A DNA stretch of 64,000 nt from Silanimonas sp044377035 (GTDB lineage: Bacteria; Pseudomonadota; Gammaproteobacteria; Xanthomonadales; Xanthomonadaceae): the NCBI RefSeq assembly GCF_044377035.1, contig NZ_JBILJW010000004.1:101411-165410 (forward strand). The letters are read 5' to 3'. Both the position numbers and the translations under genes were made by a program. Shown in pieces: positions 16,356-25,097 of the stretch. Position 1 is the first letter of the stretch. Each line of letters begins with the position of its first letter. Under the pieces are notes generated by a model, which was not told the origin of the DNA, made no database searches, and was given only the letters and a program-made list of their open reading frames with translations.

Positions 16356-18512
16356 CTATCCGCGGCGCCAACGGAAGAATCGTTCGGCCCAGCGCAGCGC
16401 GCCCTGCGGGGCGTTCGCCCGCTTCCACACACCGGCGGCGTACTTGTTGGCCTCATTCATCGTCGGATAGACGTGGATCGTGCCGAGCAGCTTGTTCAAG
16501 CCGAGGCCGTGCTTCATCGCCAGCACGAACTCCGGCAGCAGCTCGCCGGCGTGTGCGCCGACGATGCAGGCGCCGAGGATGCGGTCGCTGCCCGGCGGCG
16601 TGAGCACCTTGACGAAGCCTTCGTCGTTGCTGTCGGCGATGGCGCGGTCGAGGTCATCGATGCCGTAGCGCGTCACGTCGATGGCGATGCCTTGAGCCTT
16701 CGCCTCGTCCTCCGACAGCCCGACGCGCGCCACTTCCGGGTCGGTGAAGGTCACCCAGGGCACCACGCGGTAATCGACCTTGAACGACCAGAACGGCGCG
16801 AGCAGTCCGTTGACCGCGGCGTACCAGGCCTGGTGCGCCGCCATGTGGGTGAACTGGTAGGGGCCGGCCACGTCGCCGGCCACGAGGATGTTCGGGAAGT
16901 TCGTGCGCATCAGGCCATCGACCGCCACGTGCCCGCGCGGGCCGAGCTCCACGCCGAGTTCCTCCAGGCCGAAGCCGCGGGTGTTCGGCGTGCGCCCCAA
17001 TGCCAGCAGCAGGCGGTCGAAGTCGATCCGCACTTCCGAGCCGTTCGCCTCGGCGACCAGCACGCCGCCTTTCCCGTCGGCACCGGGCTCGATGCGCAAC
17101 GCCTTGTGGCCGGTGGCGACATGAAGGCCTTCGTGCGCAAGGCGCTCGGCGAGCAGCGCGCCAACCTCCGGGTCCTCGCGCGGCAGCAGTCGCGGCGCCA
17201 TCTCGACCACGCTCACCGCCGCCCCAAAGCGCGCGAAGCTCTGCGCCAGTTCGCAGCCGATCGGCCCACCGCCCAGCACCAGCAGGCGCTTGGGAAGCTC
17301 GCGCAAGGCCCACACGGTGTCGCTCGTTAGCGCCTCGATGCTCTCGAGGCCGGGGATCGTTGGAACCAGCGGCCGTGCGCCGGTGGCGATGACGATGCTG
17401 CGGGCGCTGATCCGTCGGCCGTTGACTTCCACCTCCCACGGGCTGACGAGGCGCGCGTCGCCTTCGATCACGTCCACGCCCAGCCCGGTGTAGCGCTCGA
17501 TTGAATCGTGCGGCTCGACCTTCGCCACCACGCGCTGCACGCGCTCCATCACCGTGGCGAAGTCGAAATCGGCCGAGAGCGAATTCAGCCCGTACTTCTG
17601 CGCCTCGCGCGCTTCGGCCAGCAGCCGCGCCGAGCGGATCAGCGCCTTCGACGGCACGCAGCCGGTGTTGAGGCAGTCGCCGCCCATCTTGTGCTTTTCG
17701 ATCAGCGCGACCTTCGCCTTCACCGCCGCGCCGATGTAGGTGGTGACCAGCCCGGCCGAGCCCGCGCCGATGGCGATCAGGTTGTAGTCGAACGACCTCG
17801 GTTTCCGGTGCCCGGCGTAGACGCGGCGGGCCTTCAGCCAGCCCAGCACCGCCTTCAGCAACAGCGGCAGGGCGCTCAAGGCCACGAGCGCGCCGAGCAG
17901 GCCGGGCGAGAGAATGTCACCGACCGAACGGATCTGAGCGAGCTGCGTTCCCGCCAGCACGTAGACGATGGTCGCGGGCAGCATGCCCAGCTGGCTCACC
18001 CAGTAGAAGGTCCGCGTGGCCAGCGACGTGAGGCCGGAGAGCAGGTTGACGATGAAGAACGGGAAGGCCGGGACGAGGCGCAGGGTCAGCAGGTAGAAGG
18101 CGCCGTCGCGGGCGATGCCGGCATCGATGTCGCGCAGCCGTTCGCCGAAGCGGGCCCGAAGCGCATCGCGGAAGCCGAAGCGCGCGACGAGGAAGGCCAG
18201 CGTCGCGCCGATCGAGCTGGCGAACGACACCAGCACCGTCCCCTCGAGCAAGCCGAACAGGGCTCCGGCTGCCAGCGTCATCACCGCGGCGCCGGGGATC
18301 GACAGCGCGGCCACCAGCACGTAGGCGAGGAAGAACAGCCCCGCGGCCTGCCACGGGTTCGCGGCCACCGCCGTGCTGAGCGCGTCGGCCTGGGTCTTCA
18401 GGGCGCCCAGCGTCAACCACTGGTGCGCGCCGCTCGACCAGATCGCCAGCAGGGCGACAGCGAGCAGCACAGCGACCAGCCGCGGCCGGGACAAGGGCGG
18501 GGTTTGGCCCAT
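16356..18512 (-). CDS. TVP38 (VTT) membrane domain fused to a MerA-like FAD disulfide oxidoreductase
   Basis: A 718-residue fusion. Residues 10-225 are membrane-embedded with a VTT/TVP38 core (PGAAVMTLAAGALFG; FGERLRDIDAGIARDG; RLVPAFPFFIVNLLSG). Residues 240-718 are a class I flavin disulfide reductase: FAD-binding IGAGSAG (248-254), redox-active C280-LNTG-C285, NAD(P) site LVLGGGPIGCELA, ILVAGDVAG, and a C-terminal HVYPTMNEANK with the His-Glu pair. It lacks the MerA vicinal Cys tail, so mercuric reductase activity is not supported. It lies 38 bases before arsM on the same strand and may supply membrane-localised reducing power. Known databases hold such fusions, but the physiological substrate is not established. 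Confidence 0.87.
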   Translation of the reverse strand: MGQTPPLSRPRLVAVLLAVALLAIWSSGAHQWLTLGALKTQADALSTAVAANPWQAAGLFFLAYVLVAALSIPGAAVMTLAAGALFGLLEGTVLVSFASSIGATLAFLVARFGFRDALRARFGERLRDIDAGIARDGAFYLLTLRLVPAFPFFIVNLLSGLTSLATRTFYWVSQLGMLPATIVYVLAGTQLAQIRSVGDILSPGLLGALVALSALPLLLKAVLGWLKARRVYAGHRKPRSFDYNLIAIGAGSAGLVTTYIGAAVKAKVALIEKHKMGGDCLNTGCVPSKALIRSARLLAEAREAQKYGLNSLSADFDFATVMERVQRVVAKVEPHDSIERYTGLGVDVIEGDARLVSPWEVEVNGRRISARSIVIATGARPLVPTIPGLESIEALTSDTVWALRELPKRLLVLGGGPIGCELAQSFARFGAAVSVVEMAPRLLPREDPEVGALLAERLAHEGLHVATGHKALRIEPGADGKGGVLVAEANGSEVRIDFDRLLLALGRTPNTRGFGLEELGVELGPRGHVAVDGLMRTNFPNILVAGDVAGPYQFTHMAAHQAWYAAVNGLLAPFWSFKVDYRVVPWVTFTDPEVARVGLSEDEAKAQGIAIDVTRYGIDDLDRAIADSNDEGFVKVLTPPGSDRILGACIVGAHAGELLPEFVLAMKHGLGLNKLLGTIHVYPTMNEANKYAAGVWKRANAPQGALRWAERFFRWRRG

Positions 18513-18568
18513 CGGGTTTTCTCGTCGGTGTGATGCTGGTTCGTGCGAAGGGCGATGCGGGTTACAGC

Positions 18569-18979
18569 TCAGCGGGATTTCATCACTCGGAGCGCGACGG
18601 CACAGCCCAGCCCCCACGCGCCGTTGAGCAGCAGGGCGCCGATGATCAGCTTGGGGTCCCAGCCGCCGGCCATCGCCATGCCCTTGAGCGGGAACACGAT
18701 GAACAGGGCCACCGCACTCGGGCCAATGGCGCCGGCGATGATCCATGCCGACCACCAACGGGCTGCCGTGAATTTCGCCAGCAGCGGCGCCAGCGCGATC
18801 GCCCAGACCCCGCCCCAGAACGCCAGCGATACCACTTGCGGGATGCCCAGCGGTTCCGTCGCGGCCAGATTGAACGGTGCGCGCGGGCTGATGCCCGTCA
18901 GATACAGCAGGCCGAATAGGCCCTGGTGGAACACCAGCGTCGCCACGAACCCGGCGATGAACCATTTCACGATCTTCAT
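18569..18979 (-). CDS. Small four-helix membrane protein, unknown function
   Basis: A 136-residue hydrophobic protein with four predicted helices (about 5-25, 38-60, 68-88, 108-128) and no recognised domain. The start at 18979 has GGAG 7 bases upstream. It lies 56 bases before the TVP38-flavoprotein fusion on the same strand and may be the first gene of the arsenosugar transcript. Its relatives are, to my knowledge, annotated only as hypothetical membrane proteins. Confidence 0.7.
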   Translation of the reverse strand: MKIVKWFIAGFVATLVFHQGLFGLLYLTGISPRAPFNLAATEPLGIPQVVSLAFWGGVWAIALAPLLAKFTAARWWSAWIIAGAIGPSAVALFIVFPLKGMAMAGGWDPKLIIGALLLNGAWGLGCAVALRVMKSR

Positions 18980-19124
18980 TCGTCGACTCCCTGATGCGCG
19001 AGCCCTGCATGGCCCGCCGTCGAGGATACGCGCCCGGGCGTCCCCCGCCGCGACGGCCAGCAGAAGCGGAGCCGCCCGGCGTGGGATCATGGCGGCCTTC
19101 CACGGCCGCACCGCTCCACGCCCC

Positions 19125-20789
19125 ATGCTTCGACTCACCGACATCACCCTGCCGCTGGACCACGCCGACACCGCGATCAACGACGCGGTGCTGGCGCGCC
19201 TGAAGCTGCCGCCCGGCGCGCTGCGTTCGCTCTCCGTGGCCAAGCGCAGCTACGACGCCCGCAAGCGCGGCCAGATCCAGTTGATCTACTCGGTGGATGT
19301 CGACGTCGCCGATGAGGCGGCGGTGCTGAAGCGCGTTGCGGCCGAGAAGAAGCCGAACCGCGTCAAGGTGACCCCGACCCCCGACACGACCTACCGCTTC
19401 ATCGCCAAGCCGGCGCCGGACCAGCCGCTGCGCCCGATTGTGGTCGGCATGGGCCCCTGCGGCCTGTTCGCTGCACTCGTTCTGGCGCAGATGGGCCTGC
19501 GCCCCATCGTGCTCGAGCGCGGCAAACAAGTGCGCGAGCGCACCGTCGACACCTTCGGCCTGTGGCGGAAGAAAGTGCTGAACCCCGAGTCGAACGTGCA
19601 GTACGGCGAGGGCGGTGCCGGCACGTTTTCCGACGGCAAGCTCTACAGCCAGATCAGCGACAAGCGCCACCTGGGTCGCAAGGTGCTGGAGGAGTTCGTG
19701 CAGGCCGGCGCGCCCGATGAAATCCTCTACGTCAGCAAGCCGCACATCGGCACCTTCCGCCTGGTGTCGATGGTGGAGCACATGCGGGGCGTCATCGAAG
19801 GCCTGGGCGGCGAAATCCGCTTCTCGCAGCGCGTGGATGACCTGCTGATCGACGTGGATGCCGCAGGCGTGCGCCAACTGCGCGGCGTGGTGTTGGCCAG
19901 CGGCGAAACCCTGCGCGCCAACCACGTCGTGATGGCGCTGGGCCACAGCGCCCGCGACACCTTCGCGATGCTGCACGCGCGCGGCGTCTTCATGGAAGCC
20001 AAGCCTTTCTCCATCGGCTTCCGCATCGAGCACCCGCAGTCGGTGATCGACCAGGCGCGCTTCGGTCCGCAGGCCGGCCATCCCATGCTCGGCGCGGCCG
20101 ACTACAAGCTGGTGCACCACTGCAAGAACGGGCGCTCGGTCTACAGCTTCTGCATGTGCCCGGGCGGCACCGTGGTGGCGGCGGCCAGCGAGCCCGGGCG
20201 CGTGGTCACCAACGGCATGAGCCAGTACTCGCGCAACGAGCGCAATGCCAACGCGGCGATCGTGGTGGGCATCACGCCCGAGGACTACGCCGAGTTCGAC
20301 CCCAGCGGCAGCCCGCTGGCGGGCATCGCGCTGCAGCGGCATTGGGAAGAAATCGCGTTCAAGCTCGGCGGCGAAACCTACGAAGCGCCGGCGCAGAAGG
20401 TTGGTGATTTCCTCGCCGGCACGCCCTCGGAAGCGCTGGGCACGGTGGTGAACTCGTACACGCCGGGCGTCCGGCTGGGCGATCTCTCCACGGCCCTGCC
20501 GCGCTACGCCATCGAGGCGATCCGCGAAGCGCTGCCGGCCTTCGGTAGGCAGATCAAGGGTTTCGACATGTCCGATGCGCTGCTCACCGGCGTCGAAACC
20601 CGCACCTCCTCGCCGCTGCGCCTGACGCGCGGCGACGACGGCCAAAGCCTCAACACGCGCGGCCTGTTCCCGGCGGGCGAAGGCGCGGGCTATGCCGGCG
20701 GCATTCTTTCGGCCGGCGTCGATGGCATCCGCGCGGCGGAATGGGTGGCCGAGGCGATGATCGAAGCGGGCACGGCGTTGCCGGCGTGA
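19125..20789 (+). CDS. NAD(P)/FAD-dependent oxidoreductase (COG2509-type)
   Basis: A 554-residue cytoplasmic flavoprotein. The dinucleotide site VVGMGPCGLFAALVLAQMG (about 105-123) is followed by LERGKQVRERTVD, QYGEGGAGTFSDGKLYS and the C-terminal GLFPAGEGAGYAGGILSAGVDG, all typical of the uncharacterised dehydrogenase family COG2509. The first 90 residues (LRLTDITLPLDH .. RSYDARKRGQIQLIYSVDV) form a separate N-terminal domain common to the family. The start at 19125 gives the conserved MLRL N-terminus; an ATG at 19089 is possible and neither has a strong ribosome-binding site. It is divergent from the membrane-protein gene. The reaction is not known. Confidence 0.85.
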   Translation: MLRLTDITLPLDHADTAINDAVLARLKLPPGALRSLSVAKRSYDARKRGQIQLIYSVDVDVADEAAVLKRVAAEKKPNRVKVTPTPDTTYRFIAKPAPDQPLRPIVVGMGPCGLFAALVLAQMGLRPIVLERGKQVRERTVDTFGLWRKKVLNPESNVQYGEGGAGTFSDGKLYSQISDKRHLGRKVLEEFVQAGAPDEILYVSKPHIGTFRLVSMVEHMRGVIEGLGGEIRFSQRVDDLLIDVDAAGVRQLRGVVLASGETLRANHVVMALGHSARDTFAMLHARGVFMEAKPFSIGFRIEHPQSVIDQARFGPQAGHPMLGAADYKLVHHCKNGRSVYSFCMCPGGTVVAAASEPGRVVTNGMSQYSRNERNANAAIVVGITPEDYAEFDPSGSPLAGIALQRHWEEIAFKLGGETYEAPAQKVGDFLAGTPSEALGTVVNSYTPGVRLGDLSTALPRYAIEAIREALPAFGRQIKGFDMSDALLTGVETRTSSPLRLTRGDDGQSLNTRGLFPAGEGAGYAGGILSAGVDGIRAAEWVAEAMIEAGTALPA

Positions 20790-20820
20790 CGCTCGTCACG
20801 GTGCGCAGGCCGATAGGCGA

Positions 20821-20852
20821 TACGTTCGTCATCGGATCCGCATGTTCGTCAT
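20821..20852 (+). promoter_or_regulatory. Putative LytTR-regulator binding site upstream of the CPBP operon
   Basis: Two direct repeats, TACGTTCGTCAT (20821-20832) and CATGTTCGTCAT (20841-20852), repeat exactly every 20 bp. The first 9 bases of repeat 1 match the LytTR/AlgR-family half-site pattern as I recall it ([TA][AC][CA]GTTN[AG][TG]) at 9 of 9 positions; repeat 2 matches at 7 of 9. The spacer between 9-mers is 11 bp, against the usual 12-13. The site ends 65 bases before the CPBP start, and a LytTR regulator is encoded two genes downstream. A weak promoter (TTTTCA at 20860, TAGAGT at 20884, 18-bp spacer) lies just after it. Confidence 0.55.
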
Positions 20853-20917
20853 TTTCTCGTTTTCAATCTGAGTATTCCCAACATAGAGTGCAGCGACCCC
20901 TTGGATGGAGTGAACGC

Positions 20918-21763
20918 ATGTTGACGACCTGGTCTGCGCCTTGGAGGGGTGAGCCGCGCGCCTTTCTGAGGTCCAGCGGCACCGTTCTGGCGTACTTCGT
21001 TGGCTTTGGTTTGGGCGGCCTTTTGTTCTTCGCCGTGTTCAACCACGTGCTCAAGCCCCTCGTTCCCGATGCATCGCCGTGGCTCAAGGAGTGGATCAAC
21101 CTCCTTTCAACCGGCTGGATGTTCGGCGTTGCCCTCGCGGCCTTCCTTCTGGCTCGCGCCAAGCTCAGTGCGCCCGAACGGCGTGTCTCAATATGGCAAG
21201 CCACATCCGGGCGTCCCGCATGGGCTTGGGGCCTTGTATCGGCGGCCGCTTGGCTCATCATCACAATGACCGCTACGCTGGTGACGGACGGGCCCTCGGT
21301 GATGGGGGCGAGAGCCGCGGCCTTCGGATTGATGGAGTGGACCGTACTGTTGGCCACGGCGCTGGCCTGCATCGGCGTGCAGGCCGCCAGCGAGGAGATC
21401 GTCTTTCGCGGATACCTCATGCCGCGCCTTGCCGTCCGCGTGGGGGCGGTCGCCGCCCTGCTCATTTCAACGGTGCTGTTCACCGCACTGCATACAAGCC
21501 CAGGTCTTTGGGGCGGGCTGGGCGTCGCGCTTATGGGGCTCTGTATGGGCGTCTCCGCGTGGCGCACGGGATCCTTGCTGCCCGCGATCGGTCTGCACGT
21601 CGTCAACAATGTGTTCTACTTCCTTTACGAGCCGAACGGCACGAACGCTGATGTGACGTGGATAGACTTCGCACTGCTCGTCGTGGGCTTGCTCGTGTGG
21701 CTGGGCTGGGTTGAGATGTCGCATCGGCAGCGATCCGCCCGGGCCTCATCCCTGTCGAATTGA
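20918..21763 (+). CDS. CPBP-family intramembrane glutamic protease
   Basis: A 281-residue membrane protein with about eight helices. The three catalytic motifs of the CPBP (ABI, CAAX-protease-like) family are present: E159-E160-x3-R164 (ASEEIVFRGYLM), FxxxH with His192 (LFTALHTS), and HxxxN with His227 (LHVVNN). The start at 20918 has GGAG 8 bases upstream. The histidine kinase gene begins 15 bases after its stop. In Gram-positive bacteria such proteases lie in LytTR two-component loci and act in peptide immunity or maturation; whether that applies here is inference. Base composition looks less GC-rich than in the flanking genes. Confidence 0.87.
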   Translation: MLTTWSAPWRGEPRAFLRSSGTVLAYFVGFGLGGLLFFAVFNHVLKPLVPDASPWLKEWINLLSTGWMFGVALAAFLLARAKLSAPERRVSIWQATSGRPAWAWGLVSAAAWLIITMTATLVTDGPSVMGARAAAFGLMEWTVLLATALACIGVQAASEEIVFRGYLMPRLAVRVGAVAALLISTVLFTALHTSPGLWGGLGVALMGLCMGVSAWRTGSLLPAIGLHVVNNVFYFLYEPNGTNADVTWIDFALLVVGLLVWLGWVEMSHRQRSARASSLSN

Positions 21764-21778
21764 GTAGAGGGGGCTTCG

Positions 21779-22747
21779 GTGCGTGAGGTCACGGGCTCCG
21801 CTTGGCGTTGGGCCTTGGGCGTCTTCGTGGCATTGCTTGTGGTTGTGGCACTTATCAGCCCTTTTGGCGACCCGAACCTGCCAACTGCGCGCATCGCATT
21901 TATTGTCCCCGTGCTGTTTGGCCTCATGCTAGGGCCAGTGCTTAGCAGTTTTGCCGTCGTGGATCGATGGCCGCGGATCGGCCTAGCGCTGCCGACGATT
22001 CTTGTCCTGGTGGTGGGTTGGGCCTTGGTGCTCCGTCCCGTCATCGTATGGCTCGGCTTCCGGCAAAGCGTGATTCAGGACATCATCAATGTCGGGGTGG
22101 TGGTGGGCGTGATGCTGGCCATCCGCGGTGCATGGCGCGGGATCCGAGCCCGTCGGGCGCTCGAAGAGGCTGAAAGGCTTCGCGAGCTCGCCGAACAGCG
22201 CGCGCTCCAAGCACAGCTGTCCCCCCATGCCCTGCACAATCTGTTGAACACGCTTTATGCCGCCAGCCTCGCTTCGCCGGGACGTGTGCCCGAACTCGTC
22301 CTGGCGCTCTCTGGGATGATGCGGTATCTCGCGTTGAGCGCAGGAAGGGACCTTGTGACTGCGAGCGATGAGTGGGCATTCATGGAGGGATGTCGACGCT
22401 TCGCGTTGGAACGAAGCAGTCCGGATTCCCGGGTAGACATGGTGCTTGAGGGCGATGCGGACGAGGCTGTTCCGTCGCTTCTAATGGCTTCCCTGCTCGA
22501 GAACGCCCTGAAGAACGGGCGCGACACAGAAGGTCGGATTGACGTCGTCGTGCACTTGGCTATTGAGGTGTCGACGCTGCGCTTCCGCGTCGACAACGCC
22601 GTGCCATCGTCACCGTCCGCCGAGCCGGGCATGGGCTTGGGGCACTCGCTCGTCCGTCGTCGCTTGGCCCATCTCTATCCGGGCCGTCACCGCTTCGAAG
22701 CTGGCATGCGAGACGGACGGTATGTAGCCGAGCTGGATTTATGGTGA
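21779..22747 (+). CDS. LytS-like sensor histidine kinase (His_kinase, no extracytoplasmic sensor)
   Basis: A 322-residue protein: four membrane helices (about 9-27, 38-60, 67-92, 100-116) with very short loops, a coiled segment (about 121-145), then the LytS/YehU-type kinase core. The phospho-acceptor is H150 in LQAQLSPHALHNLLN, where classical members read NPHFLFN, and the ATP-binding N-box is SLLENALKNG. The start is a GTG with AGGGGG upstream. The gene overlaps the response-regulator gene by 7 bases. With no extracellular domain, the signal is probably sensed within the membrane. Its product presumably phosphorylates the LytTR regulator encoded next. Confidence 0.87.
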   Translation: MREVTGSAWRWALGVFVALLVVVALISPFGDPNLPTARIAFIVPVLFGLMLGPVLSSFAVVDRWPRIGLALPTILVLVVGWALVLRPVIVWLGFRQSVIQDIINVGVVVGVMLAIRGAWRGIRARRALEEAERLRELAEQRALQAQLSPHALHNLLNTLYAASLASPGRVPELVLALSGMMRYLALSAGRDLVTASDEWAFMEGCRRFALERSSPDSRVDMVLEGDADEAVPSLLMASLLENALKNGRDTEGRIDVVVHLAIEVSTLRFRVDNAVPSSPSAEPGMGLGHSLVRRRLAHLYPGRHRFEAGMRDGRYVAELDLW

Positions 22748-23436
22748 CACCGGAAACTCTTCTTCCGATCCGGTATGCCAGTGTCGATGACGAGCCGCAG
22801 GCGCACGTCGCGCTGCGTGCGCTTCTCGCGGCGCACCCGGATTTTGTTGACGCGGGTCGATACGCCTCGAAAGCCTCTGCAGTGGCTGGTCTCGCTCGTC
22901 ATCCTGTCGCCGTTCTCTTTCTCGATTTCGATCTCGCTGGCTCGACTGGATTTGAGCTGCTCGCCGGTCTCGATGACGTGCCGGTGACGGTACTTATCAC
23001 TGCACATGCGGACTACGCGGTCGAAGCGTTCGAGCGTGGAGTTCGCGACTACCTGCTCAAGCCAGTCAGCGCCGATCGGCTTGCGCTGTGCCTTGATCGC
23101 TTGCGTTCGCTTCTCGTTGATCGTGCCACTCCACGGACGCCAAAGGCACTCGCCTTCTTCTGCGGGCGAGGCCACCGCCTCGTGCCTCCGGGCGATATCT
23201 TCGCGATCGATGCGGAGGGCAACTTCTGCTCGCTCTTGACTGCAAAGGAGCTGATTCTGGTTTCGGAAAGCATGAAGGCGCTGGAGTCGAGGTTGGCACT
23301 CTTCGGCTTCGTCAGGATCCATAAATGCCACATGGTCAACCGCCGCCACGTCGTCGCATTCGACGCCCATGAGGTCACATTGACGGGTGGGATCCACCGT
23401 CCGATTGGCCGGCTGTATCGCGATGCCGAGTTTTGA
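22741..23436 (+). CDS. LytTR-family response regulator
   Basis: A 231-residue protein. The receiver (about 10-125) carries the acidic pair VDDE, phospho-acceptor D62 in FLDFDLAGSTG, Thr/Ala switch region ITAHADYA and Lys in YLLKP. The LytTR DNA-binding domain (about 138-231) contains GDIFAIDAEGNFCSLLTAKE and FVRIHKCHMVNRRHVVAF. LytTR proteins bind paired direct repeats; such repeats are found upstream of this operon and, more weakly, upstream of the S41 peptidase. A decayed second copy of residues about 137-179 lies at 25098-25226. Confidence 0.9.
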   Translation: MVTPETLLPIRYASVDDEPQAHVALRALLAAHPDFVDAGRYASKASAVAGLARHPVAVLFLDFDLAGSTGFELLAGLDDVPVTVLITAHADYAVEAFERGVRDYLLKPVSADRLALCLDRLRSLLVDRATPRTPKALAFFCGRGHRLVPPGDIFAIDAEGNFCSLLTAKELILVSESMKALESRLALFGFVRIHKCHMVNRRHVVAFDAHEVTLTGGIHRPIGRLYRDAEF

Positions 23437-23564
23437 AACGACGCAAGAGGGCCCGCTATCGAGGCAGGGCCATTACTGCGAGGCGAGCTCTCCGCCTGAG
23501 GCTTCGGCACGAGATTCTCTTGCAGAACAAATACTACTGGCGTCGATTTTTTAGCTGGTTCTGC

Positions 23565-23596
23565 ATCGTTCAACACGCTTTCTCGTCGTTCGTCAT
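23565..23596 (+). promoter_or_regulatory. Weaker LytTR-like repeat pair upstream of the S41 peptidase
   Basis: ATCGTTCAA (23565-23573) and GTCGTTCGT (23585-23593) are spaced 20 bp, the same period as at the CPBP promoter; each matches 7 of 9 half-site positions. The second repeat continues to GTTCGTCAT (23588-23596), an exact copy of the 9-mer found twice at 20824 and 20844. It ends 86 bases before the S41 start. The rest of the 246-base gap shows no other clear signal. Confidence 0.35.
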
Positions 23597-23682
23597 GCGG
23601 GCGTTGCTTCGAGCTCGAAGCCGACGAATCCTCGCGTCACCCCGCCCAAACCAGAGAGGCGGAGACCCGCGAGGTGATCCAT

Positions 23683-25002
23683 ATGAAAATCAAGTTGAAC
23701 GCCCTCCAAGTCGAGAACCAACGTCCATTGCGCCAACGCCTGCGCCTTGCCTTCACTTGGGCGGTTATCGTTTGCGCAGTTGCCCCATTTGCGCACGCCA
23801 AGGATCCAGAAGCCGAGCAGTCTGGCGACGTCGTTGTCCTGATGGCAGCCATTTCGGCAATGAAGGAAAAGGCTCTGACTCGTGAACGAGTGGATTGGGG
23901 CGAAGTCGAGCAAACCGGGCGAAGAAAGCTGGACGATGGGGAGTCGTTAGGTGATGTCCTGGCTTGGGCTGTTGAGCGATTGGGCGATGGTCACAGTCGA
24001 GTACTCACCGCGCAAGAAGCACGGATGTTCCTCGGCAAGCAGGATCATCGCGCCGAGCCCGCAGGTCCTAGCGCGATGCCCCCTCCGCTTGATCCCAGCG
24101 GTCGTCTGGCGATCACGTCGTCCGGTTGCCGCGTGGCCTACTTGCGTGTGCCCTACTTCTTGTCGGCGGATCCGCCGACGATGTCCACCTTTGCCGGCTC
24201 ACTGGCCTCGCTCCAGCGGCGCCTTGAGGGAGAGGGGGCTCGGGCCGTGATCATCGACCTTAGGGGAAACGTCGGCGGCAACATGTGGCCCATGTTGGCC
24301 GGGCTATCGGGCGTGCTTGGCGACGGAAAAAATGGCGAGATCTGGGCGCCTGACGGTTCGCGACAGGCTTGGGGTACTTCAATCGGGGCGGCGTGGGCCG
24401 GAGTACCCGAGAACGTTGTCATGGCCGATGAATCCTTCAAGGGGCCACAAGCAGCCCTCTGGCCAGCGGCAGTGCTTACCGATCAGCGCACTGCAAGCAG
24501 TGGTGAAGCCATCGCGATCAGCTTCAAGGGGCGCGCGAACACCCGGAGCTTTGGCGACGCAACGCGCGGTGCGTCTTCTGCCAATGAGATTGTGTCTCTG
24601 CCGGATGGTTCGATGATCGCGCTGACCACATCGCTGATGGTTGATCGCAACGGCAAGCGTTACGGCGGTCCGATTACTCCTGACGTGATTTTCAACCTTT
24701 CCACGCCCGAGCGAGGAGTGTCGCCTCCAATCGAAGATGGCAAGTCCGATCCGGTGTACGAGGCCTCGTTGCAATGGCTGGACGGTACCTGCACCGCCAA
24801 GAACTCTGGCATTGCCTACACGCTCCTCTGGGGCCTCAAGCGATCACCCGAAGGAGAGAATTCTTTGAATCCCTGGGTCGCCGTGGAGAAACCCCAGGGC
24901 GCTGTCGAGTTCAATGGGTGCGACGACTCCCGCCTCGATGAGTATTGCCTACTCGGCGGCGCCATCAAATGGAGTCGTCGAAACTCGCGAGGGGCACGCT
25001 GA
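23683..25002 (+). CDS. Secreted S41-family (C-terminal processing / tricorn-type) peptidase
   Basis: A 439-residue protein with an export signal (about 18-39, ending FAHA). The peptidase core shows IIDLRGNVGGNMWPML (190-205) and the nucleophile region TDQRTASSGEAIAISFKGR with Ser272/273, followed by TRSFGDATRGA. The usual catalytic Lys after this segment (TxGK) is not obvious, so activity may rest on a tricorn-like arrangement or be lost. No PDZ domain is visible. The ATG at 23683 was preferred to the GTG at 23674 because GAGGTG sits 6 bases before it. It lies downstream of the two-component genes with its own upstream region. Confidence 0.82.
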   Translation: MKIKLNALQVENQRPLRQRLRLAFTWAVIVCAVAPFAHAKDPEAEQSGDVVVLMAAISAMKEKALTRERVDWGEVEQTGRRKLDDGESLGDVLAWAVERLGDGHSRVLTAQEARMFLGKQDHRAEPAGPSAMPPPLDPSGRLAITSSGCRVAYLRVPYFLSADPPTMSTFAGSLASLQRRLEGEGARAVIIDLRGNVGGNMWPMLAGLSGVLGDGKNGEIWAPDGSRQAWGTSIGAAWAGVPENVVMADESFKGPQAALWPAAVLTDQRTASSGEAIAISFKGRANTRSFGDATRGASSANEIVSLPDGSMIALTTSLMVDRNGKRYGGPITPDVIFNLSTPERGVSPPIEDGKSDPVYEASLQWLDGTCTAKNSGIAYTLLWGLKRSPEGENSLNPWVAVEKPQGAVEFNGCDDSRLDEYCLLGGAIKWSRRNSRGAR

Positions 25003-25097
25003 GGGACGTGTGGTCAGTTCCTCCCGCGAACGCCGACGCCGTGGCGCAGCCCGTGGTGGTCGCCACGATGCCCATCAAGCTTCGTGCGATGTAGACA

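Noticed and set aside
16356..18512. Mercuric reductase as the identity of the flavoprotein fusion
   Set aside because: It lacks the N-terminal heavy-metal domain and the C-terminal vicinal cysteines of MerA, and no mer genes are nearby.
16356..20645. A 1429-codon open minus-strand frame covering the flavoprotein fusion and everything up to 20.6 kb
   Set aside because: Only its 3' 719 codons match a real protein. The upstream part is antisense to the COG2509 oxidoreductase and arises from GC-rich codon bias.
23437..23560. TTGCAG near 23519 as -35 of a promoter for the S41 gene
   Set aside because: No acceptable -10 occurs at 16-18 bases; the match is no better than chance.
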